DNA of 7,860 bases from Cyclobacteriaceae bacterium (GCA_028289505.1 JANQPK010000159.1:1-7860), one strand, 5' to 3'; positions 1 to 7,022 are shown, counted from the stretch's first letter. Translations and numbers: made by a program. Notes: a model not told the origin generated them from the sequence alone.

Positions 1-993
1 GGATAGTGGATGACGATAAGAAGCGGAATAACGACCGGTGACATGGTGTTCCAATTGCCGTTCGATGTCGCCCAGCAGGCTGCTGGCGCCAAATCGGAAC
101 CAATGCGGGGTAAGCCATGGGTCACCCAATTCCTCTTTGATCAGGATCAGCCATTCCAATGACTGCTTGGCGGTTTTAATACCACCGGCAGGTTTGAACC
201 CTACCATATGCCCGGTCTGTTGGAAATAGTCGCGGATTGCCCGTACCATCACCAGTCCCACCGGCAGGTTGGCGTTAACGGTTTCTTTGCCTGTGCTGGT
301 TTTAATAAAGTCTGCTCCCGCCATCATGCACACCATGCTGGCTTTGGCTATATTGGTGAGGGTACTAAGCTCTCCGGTAGCCAGTATGGTTTTCAAGTGG
401 GCCGGGCCACAGGCTTCCCTGAAGGCCTTGACTTCGTGATAGAGTCCCCTCCAGTCACCGGTCAGTACTTTGCCCCGGCTGATCACAATATCAATCTCCT
501 GGGCCCCGGCTTTAACCGAGGTGCGGATTTGATTCAATTTTTGTCCCTGGGTGATCTGCCCAGCTGGAAACCCGGTGGAAACTGCCGCTACCGGTATGCC
601 AGATCCTTCCAATGCCTGGCAAGCAGTGCGGATCAGATTATGGTAAACACAAACTGCACCCACGGTGAGGTTTAACGCTGAAACCCCCAATTGCTCCAAC
701 AGATCCTGTCTAACAGGGTTTTTAGCTTTGGCACAAAGTCGCTGCACATTGCTATTGGTATCGTCTCCTGCCAGAGTAGTCAGGTCAATACAGGTGATAG
801 CTTTGAGCAGCCAGGCTGCCTGCCAATCTTTCTTGACCGATCTTCGTTTGGTGAGGGTATTGGCCCGCCGTTCTACCGCACTGCGATTGATGTTCAGGTT
901 TTTGAAAACTTCAGCGTCAAAAGCCACCCCGGGATTTCTTGGTGGCTCCTGAAGTTGATGGGATTTGCTGCTAGCAGCACTTTTTGTAGCCAT
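1..993 (-). CDS. deoC: Deoxyribose-phosphate aldolase (DERA), 3' end outside the window
   Basis: Cytoplasmic class I aldolase that splits 2-deoxyribose-5-phosphate into acetaldehyde and glyceraldehyde-3-phosphate, the last step of deoxynucleoside catabolism. The minus strand reads 331 codons from ATG at 993 to the window edge without a stop. Visible motifs are CIDLTTL (residues 68-74), EIDIVI with the proton-relay Asp168, FIKTSTG with the Schiff-base Lys231, and FKPAGGIKT with the second active-site Lys268; these match Asp102, Lys167 and Lys201 of the E. coli enzyme. FGASSLL (301-307) is the late phosphate-binding loop. About 60 residues precede the core, as in the long DERA form of eukaryotes and many Bacteroidota, so probably only a few C-terminal residues are missing. 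ATG 993 is the first ATG in a frame that is open upstream; no Shine-Dalgarno is seen. It lies 43 bp downstream of the HAD gene and is probably co-transcribed with it. The family call is firm. Confidence 0.95.
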   Translation of the reverse strand, partial: MATKSAASSKSHQLQEPPRNPGVAFDAEVFKNLNINRSAVERRANTLTKRRSVKKDWQAAWLLKAITCIDLTTLAGDDTNSNVQRLCAKAKNPVRQDLLEQLGVSALNLTVGAVCVYHNLIRTACQALEGSGIPVAAVSTGFPAGQITQGQKLNQIRTSVKAGAQEIDIVISRGKVLTGDWRGLYHEVKAFREACGPAHLKTILATGELSTLTNIAKASMVCMMAGADFIKTSTGKETVNANLPVGLVMVRAIRDYFQQTGHMVGFKPAGGIKTAKQSLEWLILIKEELGDPWLTPHWFRFGASSLLGDIERQLEHHVTGRYSASYRHPLS

Positions 994-1036
994 AGTGTTG
1001 TAATGAGAAGGAATATAGTTAAATCTAGGGGCTTCC

Positions 1037-1690
1037 TCAATGCAACCTGGCCAAATCCTCCAGTTGCAGGTTATGATAATCCTGAATGAATTTGATGATG
1101 TGCGGAAAATGAGCAAACTCTTGCCGTTGATGGGTAGTGGTCACTACCACTACGGGACAACCGGCGTTCAAGGCGGTTTCTGCACCCACTACGCTATCTT
1201 CAAACACCAGACAATCCTCAATAGGGATGCCAATGTTCTCAGCGCTTTTTAAAAATACTTCCGGATTGGGTTTGCCCAGGGTCACATCCTTAGAGTTAAT
1301 CACCGACTGGAAAAGGGGTCGAATATTGAGGTTGTCCAGCACAAAGTCTACATTTTCTGGAGGAGCGGCGGTGCCAATTGCCAGCGGGATATCGGTTTGC
1401 TTTAGGCGTTGTAAAAATTCAGGCAATCCCGGTAATAATTGCAATTGATCCTTGAAAATCTGCCGGTACTCATATTCCTTATCCCAGCTGATTTCTGCCC
1501 GCTCCTCAGCGGTGTACTGGTCACCGAACAAGCGTAACACAATCTCTTCATTGATGCCATGGATCTGATCCATCACCTGCTCAATGGTCATGTGCATTCC
1601 CAATGATGCCAACTTCCTTTGCCAGGCCTGGTGATGAACCATCATGTTATCGATCATGGTTCCGTCAAGGTCGAATATAATTCCTTTCAT
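1037..1690 (-). CDS. HAD-superfamily hydrolase, beta-phosphoglucomutase-like (subfamily IA)
   Basis: A 217-residue cytoplasmic phosphotransferase or phosphatase of the haloacid dehalogenase fold. Motif I is DLDGT with nucleophile Asp7 and acid/base Asp9. The four-helix cap follows (about residues 15-80), with His19/His20 where beta-phosphoglucomutase has its cap His20. Motif II is Thr107 in GTAAP, motif III is Lys140 in GKPNPE, and motif IV is Glu164-Asp165 in FEDS. This spacing is that of beta-phosphoglucomutase and related sugar-phosphate phosphatases, and the length is normal. Which sugar phosphate it uses, and whether it is a mutase or a phosphatase, cannot be read from the motifs. The start is secure because an in-frame TGA lies two codons upstream. 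It is the first gene of a probable two-gene unit with deoC, which suggests work on pentose or deoxypentose phosphates (inference). Its 5' leader runs straight into the repeats at 1695-1771. Confidence 0.9.
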   Translation of the reverse strand: MKGIIFDLDGTMIDNMMVHHQAWQRKLASLGMHMTIEQVMDQIHGINEEIVLRLFGDQYTAEERAEISWDKEYEYRQIFKDQLQLLPGLPEFLQRLKQTDIPLAIGTAAPPENVDFVLDNLNIRPLFQSVINSKDVTLGKPNPEVFLKSAENIGIPIEDCLVFEDSVVGAETALNAGCPVVVVTTTHQRQEFAHFPHIIKFIQDYHNLQLEDLARLH

Positions 1691-1694
1691 AGTT

Positions 1695-1771
1695 CAGTGT
1701 GGAGTGTACAGCAACAGCATACAGCTTATAGCAACAGCATACAGTGTGGAGCATACAGTGTGGAGCATGGA
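1695..1771. repeat. Short tandem/dispersed repeats in the divergent intergenic region
   Basis: AGCAACAGCATACAG occurs twice (1710-1724 and 1730-1744). GCATACAGTGTGGA occurs as a perfect 14-bp tandem pair (1737-1750 and 1751-1764), followed by a partial GCATGGA. The segment 1730-1765 recurs in inverted orientation at 5131-5166 with 33 of 36 positions identical, including 19 consecutive bases. The tract begins 5 bp from the HAD start codon, so it must lie inside or beside that gene's promoter or leader. No coding potential is seen. Confidence 0.85.
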
Positions 1772-1785
1772 GCCCCCGAAATTAC

Positions 1786-1815
1786 TTGTATTTATAAATA
1801 GAACCACTAAATTGT
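1786..1815 (+). promoter_or_regulatory. Candidate Bacteroidota-type promoter for the transporter pair
   Basis: TTG at 1786-1788, 19 bp, then TAAATTGT at 1808-1815, resembling the Bacteroidota -33 TTTG and -7 TAnnTTTG elements. It sits 24 bp before the ATG at 1840. The match is imperfect and the region is AT-rich, so chance is a real alternative. Confidence 0.3.
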
Positions 1816-1839
1816 GCCGTTTTCAATTATTAATTCTTC

Positions 1840-3147
1840 ATGAAGATACTCCGATGGTCCGTCACTGTAGCCTTAGCCGGTTTTTTATTCGGATTTGATA
1901 CTGCGGTGATTTCAGGGGCTGACCAACCCATACAACAGCTTTGGCAGCTGGATGATCTGTTCCACGGCATTTTCGTGATGTCTATGGCACTATGGGGAAC
2001 GGTGATCGGAGCTTTGTTCGGAGGAATACCTTGTAATGTCTGGGGGCGTAAAAAGACCTTGATCTGGATCGGGGTGCTCTACCTGGTATCAGCGATGGGT
2101 TCTGCTTTGGCACCCGATCCCTACATTTTCTCTTTCATGCGCTTTATCGGTGGATTAGGAGTTGGTGCCTCTTCGGTGGCTGCACCCATTTATATTTCAG
2201 AAATTGCACCTAAGGAGCGAAGAGGTCGACTGGTGGTGCTGTATCAGTTCATGTTGGTACTGGGAATCTTCGTAGCCTACGCTTCCAATTACTTTATTGG
2301 TGATAACGGTCCCAATGCCTGGAGATGGATGCTGGGTGCCGAAGCCATACCGGCGGCGCTTTACCTGGCCATGATTTTTACTGTTTCCGAGAGCCCCCGC
2401 TGGTTGGTGGTGTATAAAAACGATAGCGAAACCGCCAAGAGATTGCTGCTTCAGTTGAACCCCGATCGCAACGCTGAATATATGGTGCAGGAGATTCAGA
2501 TGGCAGAATCCCAAACCGAAAAACGCTCCTTGTGGTCTAGCCGTTACCGGAAAGTAATCATGCTGGCCTTTGCGGTGGCCTTCTTCAATCAATTATCGGG
2601 TATTAATTTTGTGATCTACTACGCTCCCAGGATCCTGGAGGCTACCGGCGCCGGTGCCAGTGCTGCCTTATTTGCTACTGCGGGTATCGGATTGATTAAT
2701 ATTGTATTCACCATGCTGGGGATCTACTTGATTGATCGCTCAGGACGCAGGGTGTTGTTGATCATTGGTTCCATTGGATATATCCTCTCGCTGGCCTTTG
2801 TGGCACGCGCTTTCTTTACCGAAGTATTTACCGGGGTGCCTATACTGTTGATCTTATTTGTGGCTTCACATGCCATTGGGCAGGGAGCCGTCATCTGGGT
2901 ATACATTTCTGAGATATTCCCCAATCAACTGCGAGCGGGTGGCATGTCCTTCGGCAGCTCAGTGCATTGGGTGCTGGCGGCTATCATCACCTTGTTAATG
3001 CCCTATGTACTCAACACCTTCTCCGGTGGACCTATTTTTGCCTTCTTCTGCGGCATGATGATCCTACAGTTGCTGTTCTCTGTATTTATCATGCCTGAAA
3101 CCAAAGGGATCTCATTGGAGGATCTACAGAAAAAACTAACCAACTAA
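1840..3147 (+). CDS. MFS sugar transporter, sugar porter (SP) family
   Basis: A 435-residue inner-membrane protein with about 12 hydrophobic segments, the usual length for a bacterial sugar porter; characterised relatives such as XylE, GalP and AraE are sugar:H+ symporters. Family signatures appear in order: GFDTAVISG in TM1 (18-26), GRKK (69-72), R101 in MRFIGGLGVGASS, PIYISEIAPKERRGRL (116-131), SESPRWL (183-189, a variant of PESPRWL), NQLSGINFVIYYAP (250-263), DRSGRR (299-304), WVYISEIFPNQLRAGG (353-368) and PETKGISLEDL at the C-terminus. Gln136, Gln251, Asn256 and Trp353 correspond to sugar-contacting positions of XylE (Q168, Q289, N294, W392); the first Gln of the XylE QQ pair is Asn250 here. 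ATG 1840 is the first start after an in-frame TAA at 1831. The sugar is not determined; xylose, arabinose, galactose and glucose are all possible. It is followed after 3 bp by a Na+/sugar symporter gene, so the two are almost certainly co-transcribed. Confidence 0.94.
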   Translation: MKILRWSVTVALAGFLFGFDTAVISGADQPIQQLWQLDDLFHGIFVMSMALWGTVIGALFGGIPCNVWGRKKTLIWIGVLYLVSAMGSALAPDPYIFSFMRFIGGLGVGASSVAAPIYISEIAPKERRGRLVVLYQFMLVLGIFVAYASNYFIGDNGPNAWRWMLGAEAIPAALYLAMIFTVSESPRWLVVYKNDSETAKRLLLQLNPDRNAEYMVQEIQMAESQTEKRSLWSSRYRKVIMLAFAVAFFNQLSGINFVIYYAPRILEATGAGASAALFATAGIGLINIVFTMLGIYLIDRSGRRVLLIIGSIGYILSLAFVARAFFTEVFTGVPILLILFVASHAIGQGAVIWVYISEIFPNQLRAGGMSFGSSVHWVLAAIITLLMPYVLNTFSGGPIFAFFCGMMILQLLFSVFIMPETKGISLEDLQKKLTN

Positions 3148-3150
3148 ATT

Positions 3151-4827
3151 ATGGAATTTAGCGCGCTGGATTATGGCATCTTCATCGCCTATGGTTGCCT
3201 AATCATTAGTATCGGACTGTGGGTTTCACGTAAGGGTGAAAAGACCACTGAAGATTATTTTCTGGCCAGCAAGTCATTGCCATGGTGGGCCATTGGTGCC
3301 TCCCTGATCGCCGCCAATATATCTGCAGAGCAGTTCATTGGCATGTCAGGGTCGGGCTTTGCCATTGGGCTGGCCATAGCTTCCTATGAATGGATGGCTG
3401 CATTGACCTTGCTGATTGTAGGAAAGTACTTTCTACCGGTATTCATCAAGCAGGAATTATACACCATACCCGAGTTTATAGAAAAGCGTTACAGTACTAA
3501 CCTGAAAACCATCCTGGCGGTATTTTGGATCGCGCTCTACGTCTTTGTTAACCTTACCACCGTACTTTACCTGGGCGCCACCGCATTGGATACCATAATT
3601 GGAGGTGGTGACGGCTCATTGTTGCTGATCAGTATTATCGGATTGGCCTTGTTCGCCGCGGCCTATTCCCTCTGGGGTGGTCTGGCTGCAGTAGCCTGGA
3701 CCGATGTGGTACAGGTGGTGTTGCTGATCTTCGGGGGATTGATTACCACCTTGATTGCCTTAACCCACGTGAGTCCTGATGGCACCATTATGGGCGGTTT
3801 CTCCCATATCTATCAGGTGGTGCCAGAGAAGTTCTCTATGATCCTGCAGAAAGGAGAGATTATCACCCCCAATGGAAAGGATGCCTGGCTGGACCTGCCG
3901 GGATTGGCGGTTTTGGTAGGCGGTATGTGGGTGGCCAATTTATATTACTGGGGATTCAACCAATATATCATTCAAAGGACCTTGGCCGCCAAGGACCTGG
4001 CGGAAGCGCAAAATGGTATTGCCTTTGCCGCCTTTCTGAAACTTTTGATTCCCTTGATTGTGGTGGTGCCCGGCATCATCGCTTATGTACTGAACTCGGG
4101 TCCGGATGGAGTGGTGACCGCAGAATCGGTAGACCCTACCTTTGTGGGTGAATTGGGTAACATTATAAATGATAATGCAGCGCCTTGGCTAATTGGAAAT
4201 TTCATTCCCTCCGGATTGAAAGGCTTGGTGCTGGCAGCACTAGCAGCTGCTATTGTCAGCTCCCTGGCCTCTATGCTGAACTCCACCGCCACCATTTTCA
4301 CCATGGACATTTATAAACCATATATCAACCAAAGTGCTTCCCAGGGTCGGCTGGTAAATGTAGGCAGGATCACTGCCGGGGTAGCCTTATTGATTGCCAT
4401 CATGCTGGCGCCACAATTAAAGAACCTAGGTCAGGTGTTTCAGTTCATTCAGGAGTATACAGGAGTAGTGAGTCCTGGAATTTTGGCGGTTTTCCTGCTC
4501 GGATTGTTTTGGAAAAAGACTACCAATAATGCGGCCATTTGGGGGGTGGTGTTGTCCATACCCATAGCCTTGTATTTTAAAGTGGCCCCTAACGGCTGGT
4601 CAGACTCAGGTATTTTCCTCAACCTGCCTTTTATGGATCAGATGTTCTGGACCTGCATCCTGTCGGCAGCAATCATGGTATTGATCAGTTATTTGGAAAA
4701 CAAGGGAGCAGACCATGAGAAAGGTATTGAGGTTTCCCGACAGTTTTTTGCTACCAGACCCAGCTTTAACATCAGCGCTTTCGTGGTAATGATTATTTTG
4801 ACGTTGCTGTATGCAATGTTTTGGTAA
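3151..4827 (+). CDS. sglT: Sodium/sugar cotransporter of the SSS family, vSGLT type
   Basis: A 558-residue inner-membrane Na+-driven sugar symporter with the LeuT fold, about 14 hydrophobic segments and an N-terminal helix at 8-25. It strongly resembles the Vibrio parahaemolyticus Na+/galactose transporter vSGLT, including STEDYFLA-like TTEDYFLA (32-39), AANISAEQFIGMSGSG (54-69), NLYYWGFNQYIIQRTLAAK (263-281), SSLASMLNSTATIFTMDIY (370-388) and IQEYTG (433-438). By alignment from memory with vSGLT, galactose contacts map to Gln61, Glu80, Asn263, Lys297 and Gln434, and the inner-gate Tyr to Tyr266. The Na+ site maps to Ala54, Ile57 and the serines near 370-371. The vSGLT Ser91 position is Ala83 here. 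The start follows the upstream stop in the same frame (TAA ATT ATG), which fixes it. Galactose or glucose is the likely substrate by homology; this is not proven for this protein. Confidence 0.95.
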   Translation: MEFSALDYGIFIAYGCLIISIGLWVSRKGEKTTEDYFLASKSLPWWAIGASLIAANISAEQFIGMSGSGFAIGLAIASYEWMAALTLLIVGKYFLPVFIKQELYTIPEFIEKRYSTNLKTILAVFWIALYVFVNLTTVLYLGATALDTIIGGGDGSLLLISIIGLALFAAAYSLWGGLAAVAWTDVVQVVLLIFGGLITTLIALTHVSPDGTIMGGFSHIYQVVPEKFSMILQKGEIITPNGKDAWLDLPGLAVLVGGMWVANLYYWGFNQYIIQRTLAAKDLAEAQNGIAFAAFLKLLIPLIVVVPGIIAYVLNSGPDGVVTAESVDPTFVGELGNIINDNAAPWLIGNFIPSGLKGLVLAALAAAIVSSLASMLNSTATIFTMDIYKPYINQSASQGRLVNVGRITAGVALLIAIMLAPQLKNLGQVFQFIQEYTGVVSPGILAVFLLGLFWKKTTNNAAIWGVVLSIPIALYFKVAPNGWSDSGIFLNLPFMDQMFWTCILSAAIMVLISYLENKGADHEKGIEVSRQFFATRPSFNISAFVVMIILTLLYAMFW

Positions 4828-4839
4828 CGGCCCGTTGGG

Positions 4840-5117
4840 CAAATGCCAAATGCCAAATGACAACTGACAAGCAACTGCCAACTGTCAAGTGACAAATGAC
4901 AAGGAACTGCCAACTGACAAGCAACCGCCAACTGCCAATTGCCAAATGACAAGGAACTGACCAATTGCCAACTGCCAACTGCCAACTGACAAGTAACTGA
5001 CAACTGCCGAATGCCAACTGACCAATAACCGACAACTGCCAAATGCCAACTGGCGAATAACCAACAACTGCCAATTGCCAACTGACGAATAACCAACAAC
5101 TACCAATCGCCAACTGT
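4840..5117. repeat. Degenerate heptanucleotide repeat tract (CAACTGC/CAACTGA type)
   Basis: About 278 bp of back-to-back 7-mers of the form CAA(C/A/T/G)TG(C/A)C, for example AACTGCC, AATTGCC, AAATGAC and AACTGAC, interrupted by roughly 11-bp units such as AAGGAACTGCC. Higher-order copies are visible: a 32-bp unit starting CGAATAACCAACAACT at 5054 is repeated at 5086 with three differences. The 7-bp period leaves all three minus-strand frames open, so several long but spurious frames rich in Gln-Leu, Ala-Val-Gly and Ser-Trp appear. They share no codon phase and are not genes. Similar heptanucleotide tracts are known between genes in other bacteria, notably cyanobacterial STRRs; the function here is unknown. 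Confidence 0.92.
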
Positions 5118-5130
5118 GGACTATAACCCA

Positions 5131-5166
5131 CTCCATACTGTATGCGACACACTGTATGCTGTTGCT
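5131..5166 (-). repeat. Inverted copy of the 1730-1765 dispersed repeat
   Basis: Read on the minus strand, this begins AGCAACAGCATACAGTGTG and matches 1730-1765 at 33 of 36 positions. The two copies are in opposite orientation and bracket the two transporter genes. The copy directly abuts the end of the heptanucleotide tract. Confidence 0.85.
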
Positions 5167-5175
5167 GGCTTAGCT

Positions 5176-5206
5176 GGCAATTGGGATTTGACAGTTGTGA
5201 GTTGCC
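5176..5206 (-). repeat. Short heptad stretch in inverted orientation
   Basis: GGCAATTGGG, GACAGTTG and GAGTTGCC are reverse complements of the heptad units in 4840-5117. The stretch could therefore pair with units of the main tract in single-stranded form. It is only about 31 bp and degenerate. Confidence 0.6.
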
Positions 5207-5221
5207 ACGCGCAAGCGTGGC
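5204..5221 (+). terminator. Hairpin with GCAA tetraloop, possible terminator
   Basis: GCCACGC (5204-5210), loop GCAA, GCGTGGC (5215-5221): a perfect 7-bp GC-rich stem closed by a GNRA-type tetraloop, followed by TGTTGCTGTTTT. The trailing T-run is broken, so intrinsic termination is only possible. It lies 376 bp after the symporter stop and 86 bp before kdgK, so it could also act in the kdgK leader or simply be a repeat-derived palindrome. Confidence 0.35.
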
Positions 5222-5223
5222 TG

Positions 5224-5254
5224 TTGCTGTTTTCATAGCATCCTATTATATTCA
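5224..5254 (+). promoter_or_regulatory. Weak candidate promoter for the kdgK operon
   Basis: TTG at 5224-5226, 20 bp, then TATATTCA at 5247-5254, a partial match to the Bacteroidota -33/-7 pattern. A second -7-like box, TATATTTA, is at 5283-5290, 17 bp before the ATG, but has no TTG at the right distance. The 55 bp before the ATG are AT-rich and lack a Shine-Dalgarno. A promoter is expected here because the gap to the upstream operon is 480 bp, but neither box is convincing. Confidence 0.25.
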
Positions 5255-5307
5255 AGGCTCAATTCAACTTTAATCCATTTCCTATATTTATACCTTAAAA
5301 TTAAACC

Positions 5308-6345
5308 ATGAAAAAAGTAGTAACCTTTGGGGAGATCATGTTGCGTTTGGCACCTCCTGGTTTCCTCAGGTTTTCACAAACCAATACCTTTGACGTCATT
5401 TACGGAGGAGGAGAAAGCAATGTGGCAGTTTCCTTAGCCAATTACGGAATACCAGTAGATTTTGTAACCAGGCTACCCGACAATGATATTGGACGTTGTG
5501 CTTTGATGGAAATGAGAAAACGGGGTGTAGGTACCGATCATATCATCTTCGGCGGTGAACGATTGGGAATCTATTTTTTGGAAACCGGTGCTGTATCCAG
5601 AGGCTCCAAGGTGGTGTACGATCGGGCTCATTCTGCGGTTAGCACTATTGAATCTGGCATGATCGATTGGGAACGAGTGTTCGACGGTGCTCAGTGGTTT
5701 CACTGGACTGGTATTACCCCCGCCATCTCACAAGGAGCTGCGGATGTTTGCCTGGAAGCCATTAAGGCTGCCAATCAACTGGGCATCACCGTATCCACAG
5801 ATTTGAACTACAGAAAAAAACTTTGGAAATACGGAAAGACCCCAGGCGAAATTATGCCGGATTTGGTAGCGGGTTGTGATGTGATTCTGGGGAATGAGGA
5901 AGACGCGGAAAAACACTTTGGTATCCACCCAGATGAGGTTGATGTAACCCAAGGAGATAGCATGGATGCTGCCGCCTACATATCGGTTTGTAAACAATTG
6001 ATGGATCGATTTTCCAGAGCCAAAAAGATCATTATTACCCTGAGGGGCTCCATCAGTGCCTCGCACAACACCTGGTCAGGAGTATTGTTCAACGGAACTG
6101 ATTTCTTTAGTGCACCTACCTATCAGATCACCCATATCGTGGACCGGGTAGGAGGGGGCGACTCCTTTATGGGAGGATTGATCTATGGATTACTCAATTA
6201 TCCCGACGATGACCAGACTGCTTTAAACTACGCGGTAGCCGCTTCTTGCCTAAAGCATACCATTTACGGAGATGCTAATCAGGTGACCATAGACGAAGTA
6301 GAAAAATTGATGGGAGGAGATGCCTCCGGAAGGGTTAGTAGATAA
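5308..6345 (+). CDS. kdgK: 2-dehydro-3-deoxygluconokinase (KDG kinase), PfkB/ribokinase family
   Basis: Cytoplasmic kinase of 345 residues that phosphorylates 2-keto-3-deoxygluconate with ATP to KDPG, the substrate of the next gene's product. Visible features are the N-terminal VVTFGEIMLRL strand, the substrate loop GGGESNVAVSLANYG (33-47), YDR at 104-106, DLNYRKKLW (165-173, the KDG-kinase form of the family motif), the anion-hole signature DRVGGGDSFMGG (279-290) with catalytic base Asp285, and the ATP-site helix that follows. GGGDSF replaces the commoner GAGDAF; KDG kinases often vary here. A stretch at 205-225 is an insertion relative to shorter bacterial enzymes. No in-frame ATG upstream is compelling and the ATG follows AT-rich, SD-less sequence typical of Bacteroidota. 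It is first in a three-gene operon with eda and a mutarotase. A 2-keto-3-deoxygalactonate preference is possible but less likely. Confidence 0.93.
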   Translation: MKKVVTFGEIMLRLAPPGFLRFSQTNTFDVIYGGGESNVAVSLANYGIPVDFVTRLPDNDIGRCALMEMRKRGVGTDHIIFGGERLGIYFLETGAVSRGSKVVYDRAHSAVSTIESGMIDWERVFDGAQWFHWTGITPAISQGAADVCLEAIKAANQLGITVSTDLNYRKKLWKYGKTPGEIMPDLVAGCDVILGNEEDAEKHFGIHPDEVDVTQGDSMDAAAYISVCKQLMDRFSRAKKIIITLRGSISASHNTWSGVLFNGTDFFSAPTYQITHIVDRVGGGDSFMGGLIYGLLNYPDDDQTALNYAVAASCLKHTIYGDANQVTIDEVEKLMGGDASGRVSR

Positions 6346-6351
6346 AATATT

Positions 6352-7020
6352 ATGGCCAGATTTAGTAGAGTAGACGTTTATTTGAAAATGAAGGAAACCG
6401 GCTTGGTTCCTTTGTTTTATCATCCCGATGTGGAGTTAGGTAAAGAGGTGTTGAAGGCATGTTACCAGGGAGGTGCGCGCTTGCTGGAGTTTACCAACCG
6501 GGGAGACTTTGCCCACAAAGTGTTTGATGAGTTGCATACCTATGCCATCCAGGAATTACCGGAATTAATTATGGGTGTTGGTTCGGTGACTGATGCCGCT
6601 ACTGCCTCCTTGTATATGCAACTGGGAGCTAATTTTATAGTGACCCCCTTGCTGCGAGAGGATATCGCTTTGGTGTGCAATCGCAAGAAAGTAATGTTCT
6701 CACCAGGGTGTGGAACGCTTGCTGAAATAGCCAGAGCAGAAGAGCTTGGGGTTGAGGTAGTTAAGTTATTTCCTGGAGGTACCTATGGGCCAGGCTTTGT
6801 CAAAGCTATCAAGGGTCCCTGTCCCTGGACCAATATTATGCCAACCGGAGGGGTTTCACCTGATGAGGACAATCTCAGAGGTTGGTTCGATGCCGGGGTA
6901 ACCTGCGTAGGTATGGGTTCCAAGATGATCACCAAGCAGTTTCTGGCTGATCGGGATTTCCAATCACTGGAAAACTTGGTAAAGCAAACCTTGTCTACCA
7001 TTCAAAAGATTCGCTCCTAG
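6352..7020 (+). CDS. eda: KDPG/KHG aldolase (bifunctional 2-keto-3-deoxy-6-phosphogluconate / 4-hydroxy-2-oxoglutarate aldolase)
   Basis: Cytoplasmic class I aldolase of 222 residues that cleaves KDPG to pyruvate and glyceraldehyde-3-phosphate, finishing the Entner-Doudoroff lower branch. Matches to the E. coli enzyme are LEFTNRG (45-51) with catalytic Glu46 and Arg50 (E. coli LEVTLRT, Glu45 and Arg49), PGCGTLAE (118-125), the Schiff-base Lys138 in VVKLFPGG (E. coli Lys133), and IMPTGGVSPDEDNL (162-175), the phosphate-binding strand and loop. FTNRGDFA in place of the proteobacterial VTLRTECA marks a subfamily common in Bacteroidota. Both catalytic residues are present, so it should be active. 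It starts 6 bp after kdgK in the same frame (TAA AAT ATT ATG), supporting co-transcription and a shared pathway. No strong ribosome site is seen. Confidence 0.95.
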   Translation: MARFSRVDVYLKMKETGLVPLFYHPDVELGKEVLKACYQGGARLLEFTNRGDFAHKVFDELHTYAIQELPELIMGVGSVTDAATASLYMQLGANFIVTPLLREDIALVCNRKKVMFSPGCGTLAEIARAEELGVEVVKLFPGGTYGPGFVKAIKGPCPWTNIMPTGGVSPDEDNLRGWFDAGVTCVGMGSKMITKQFLADRDFQSLENLVKQTLSTIQKIRS

Positions 7021-7022
7021 TC

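Noticed and set aside
38..1089. Plus-strand open frames of 63-155 codons over the left end
   Set aside because: The minus strand encodes DeoC continuously here with all catalytic motifs, so these are antisense shadows.
1710..1744. Paired operator for a regulator of the divergent genes
   Set aside because: The repeated AGCAACAGCATACAG word is not palindromic, recurs at 5148-5166 in a degenerate tract, and no regulator gene is present, so a dispersed repeat explains it better.
3145..3153. Stop-codon readthrough fusing the two transporters
   Set aside because: The genes are in the same frame separated by TAA ATT, but nothing beyond the frame coincidence supports readthrough, and each protein is complete on its own.
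4828..4843. Short hairpin after the symporter stop as terminator
   Set aside because: The possible stem (GCCC/GGGC) is only 4 bp and no T-run follows.
4840..5117. CRISPR array
   Set aside because: Units are 7 bp with no unique spacers of constant length and no cas genes nearby.
4689..5236. Overlapping minus-strand open frames of 83-147 codons
   Set aside because: They are produced by the heptanucleotide repeat, which is open in all three frames, and they overlap the end of the symporter gene. The peptides are low-complexity repeats of the same words.
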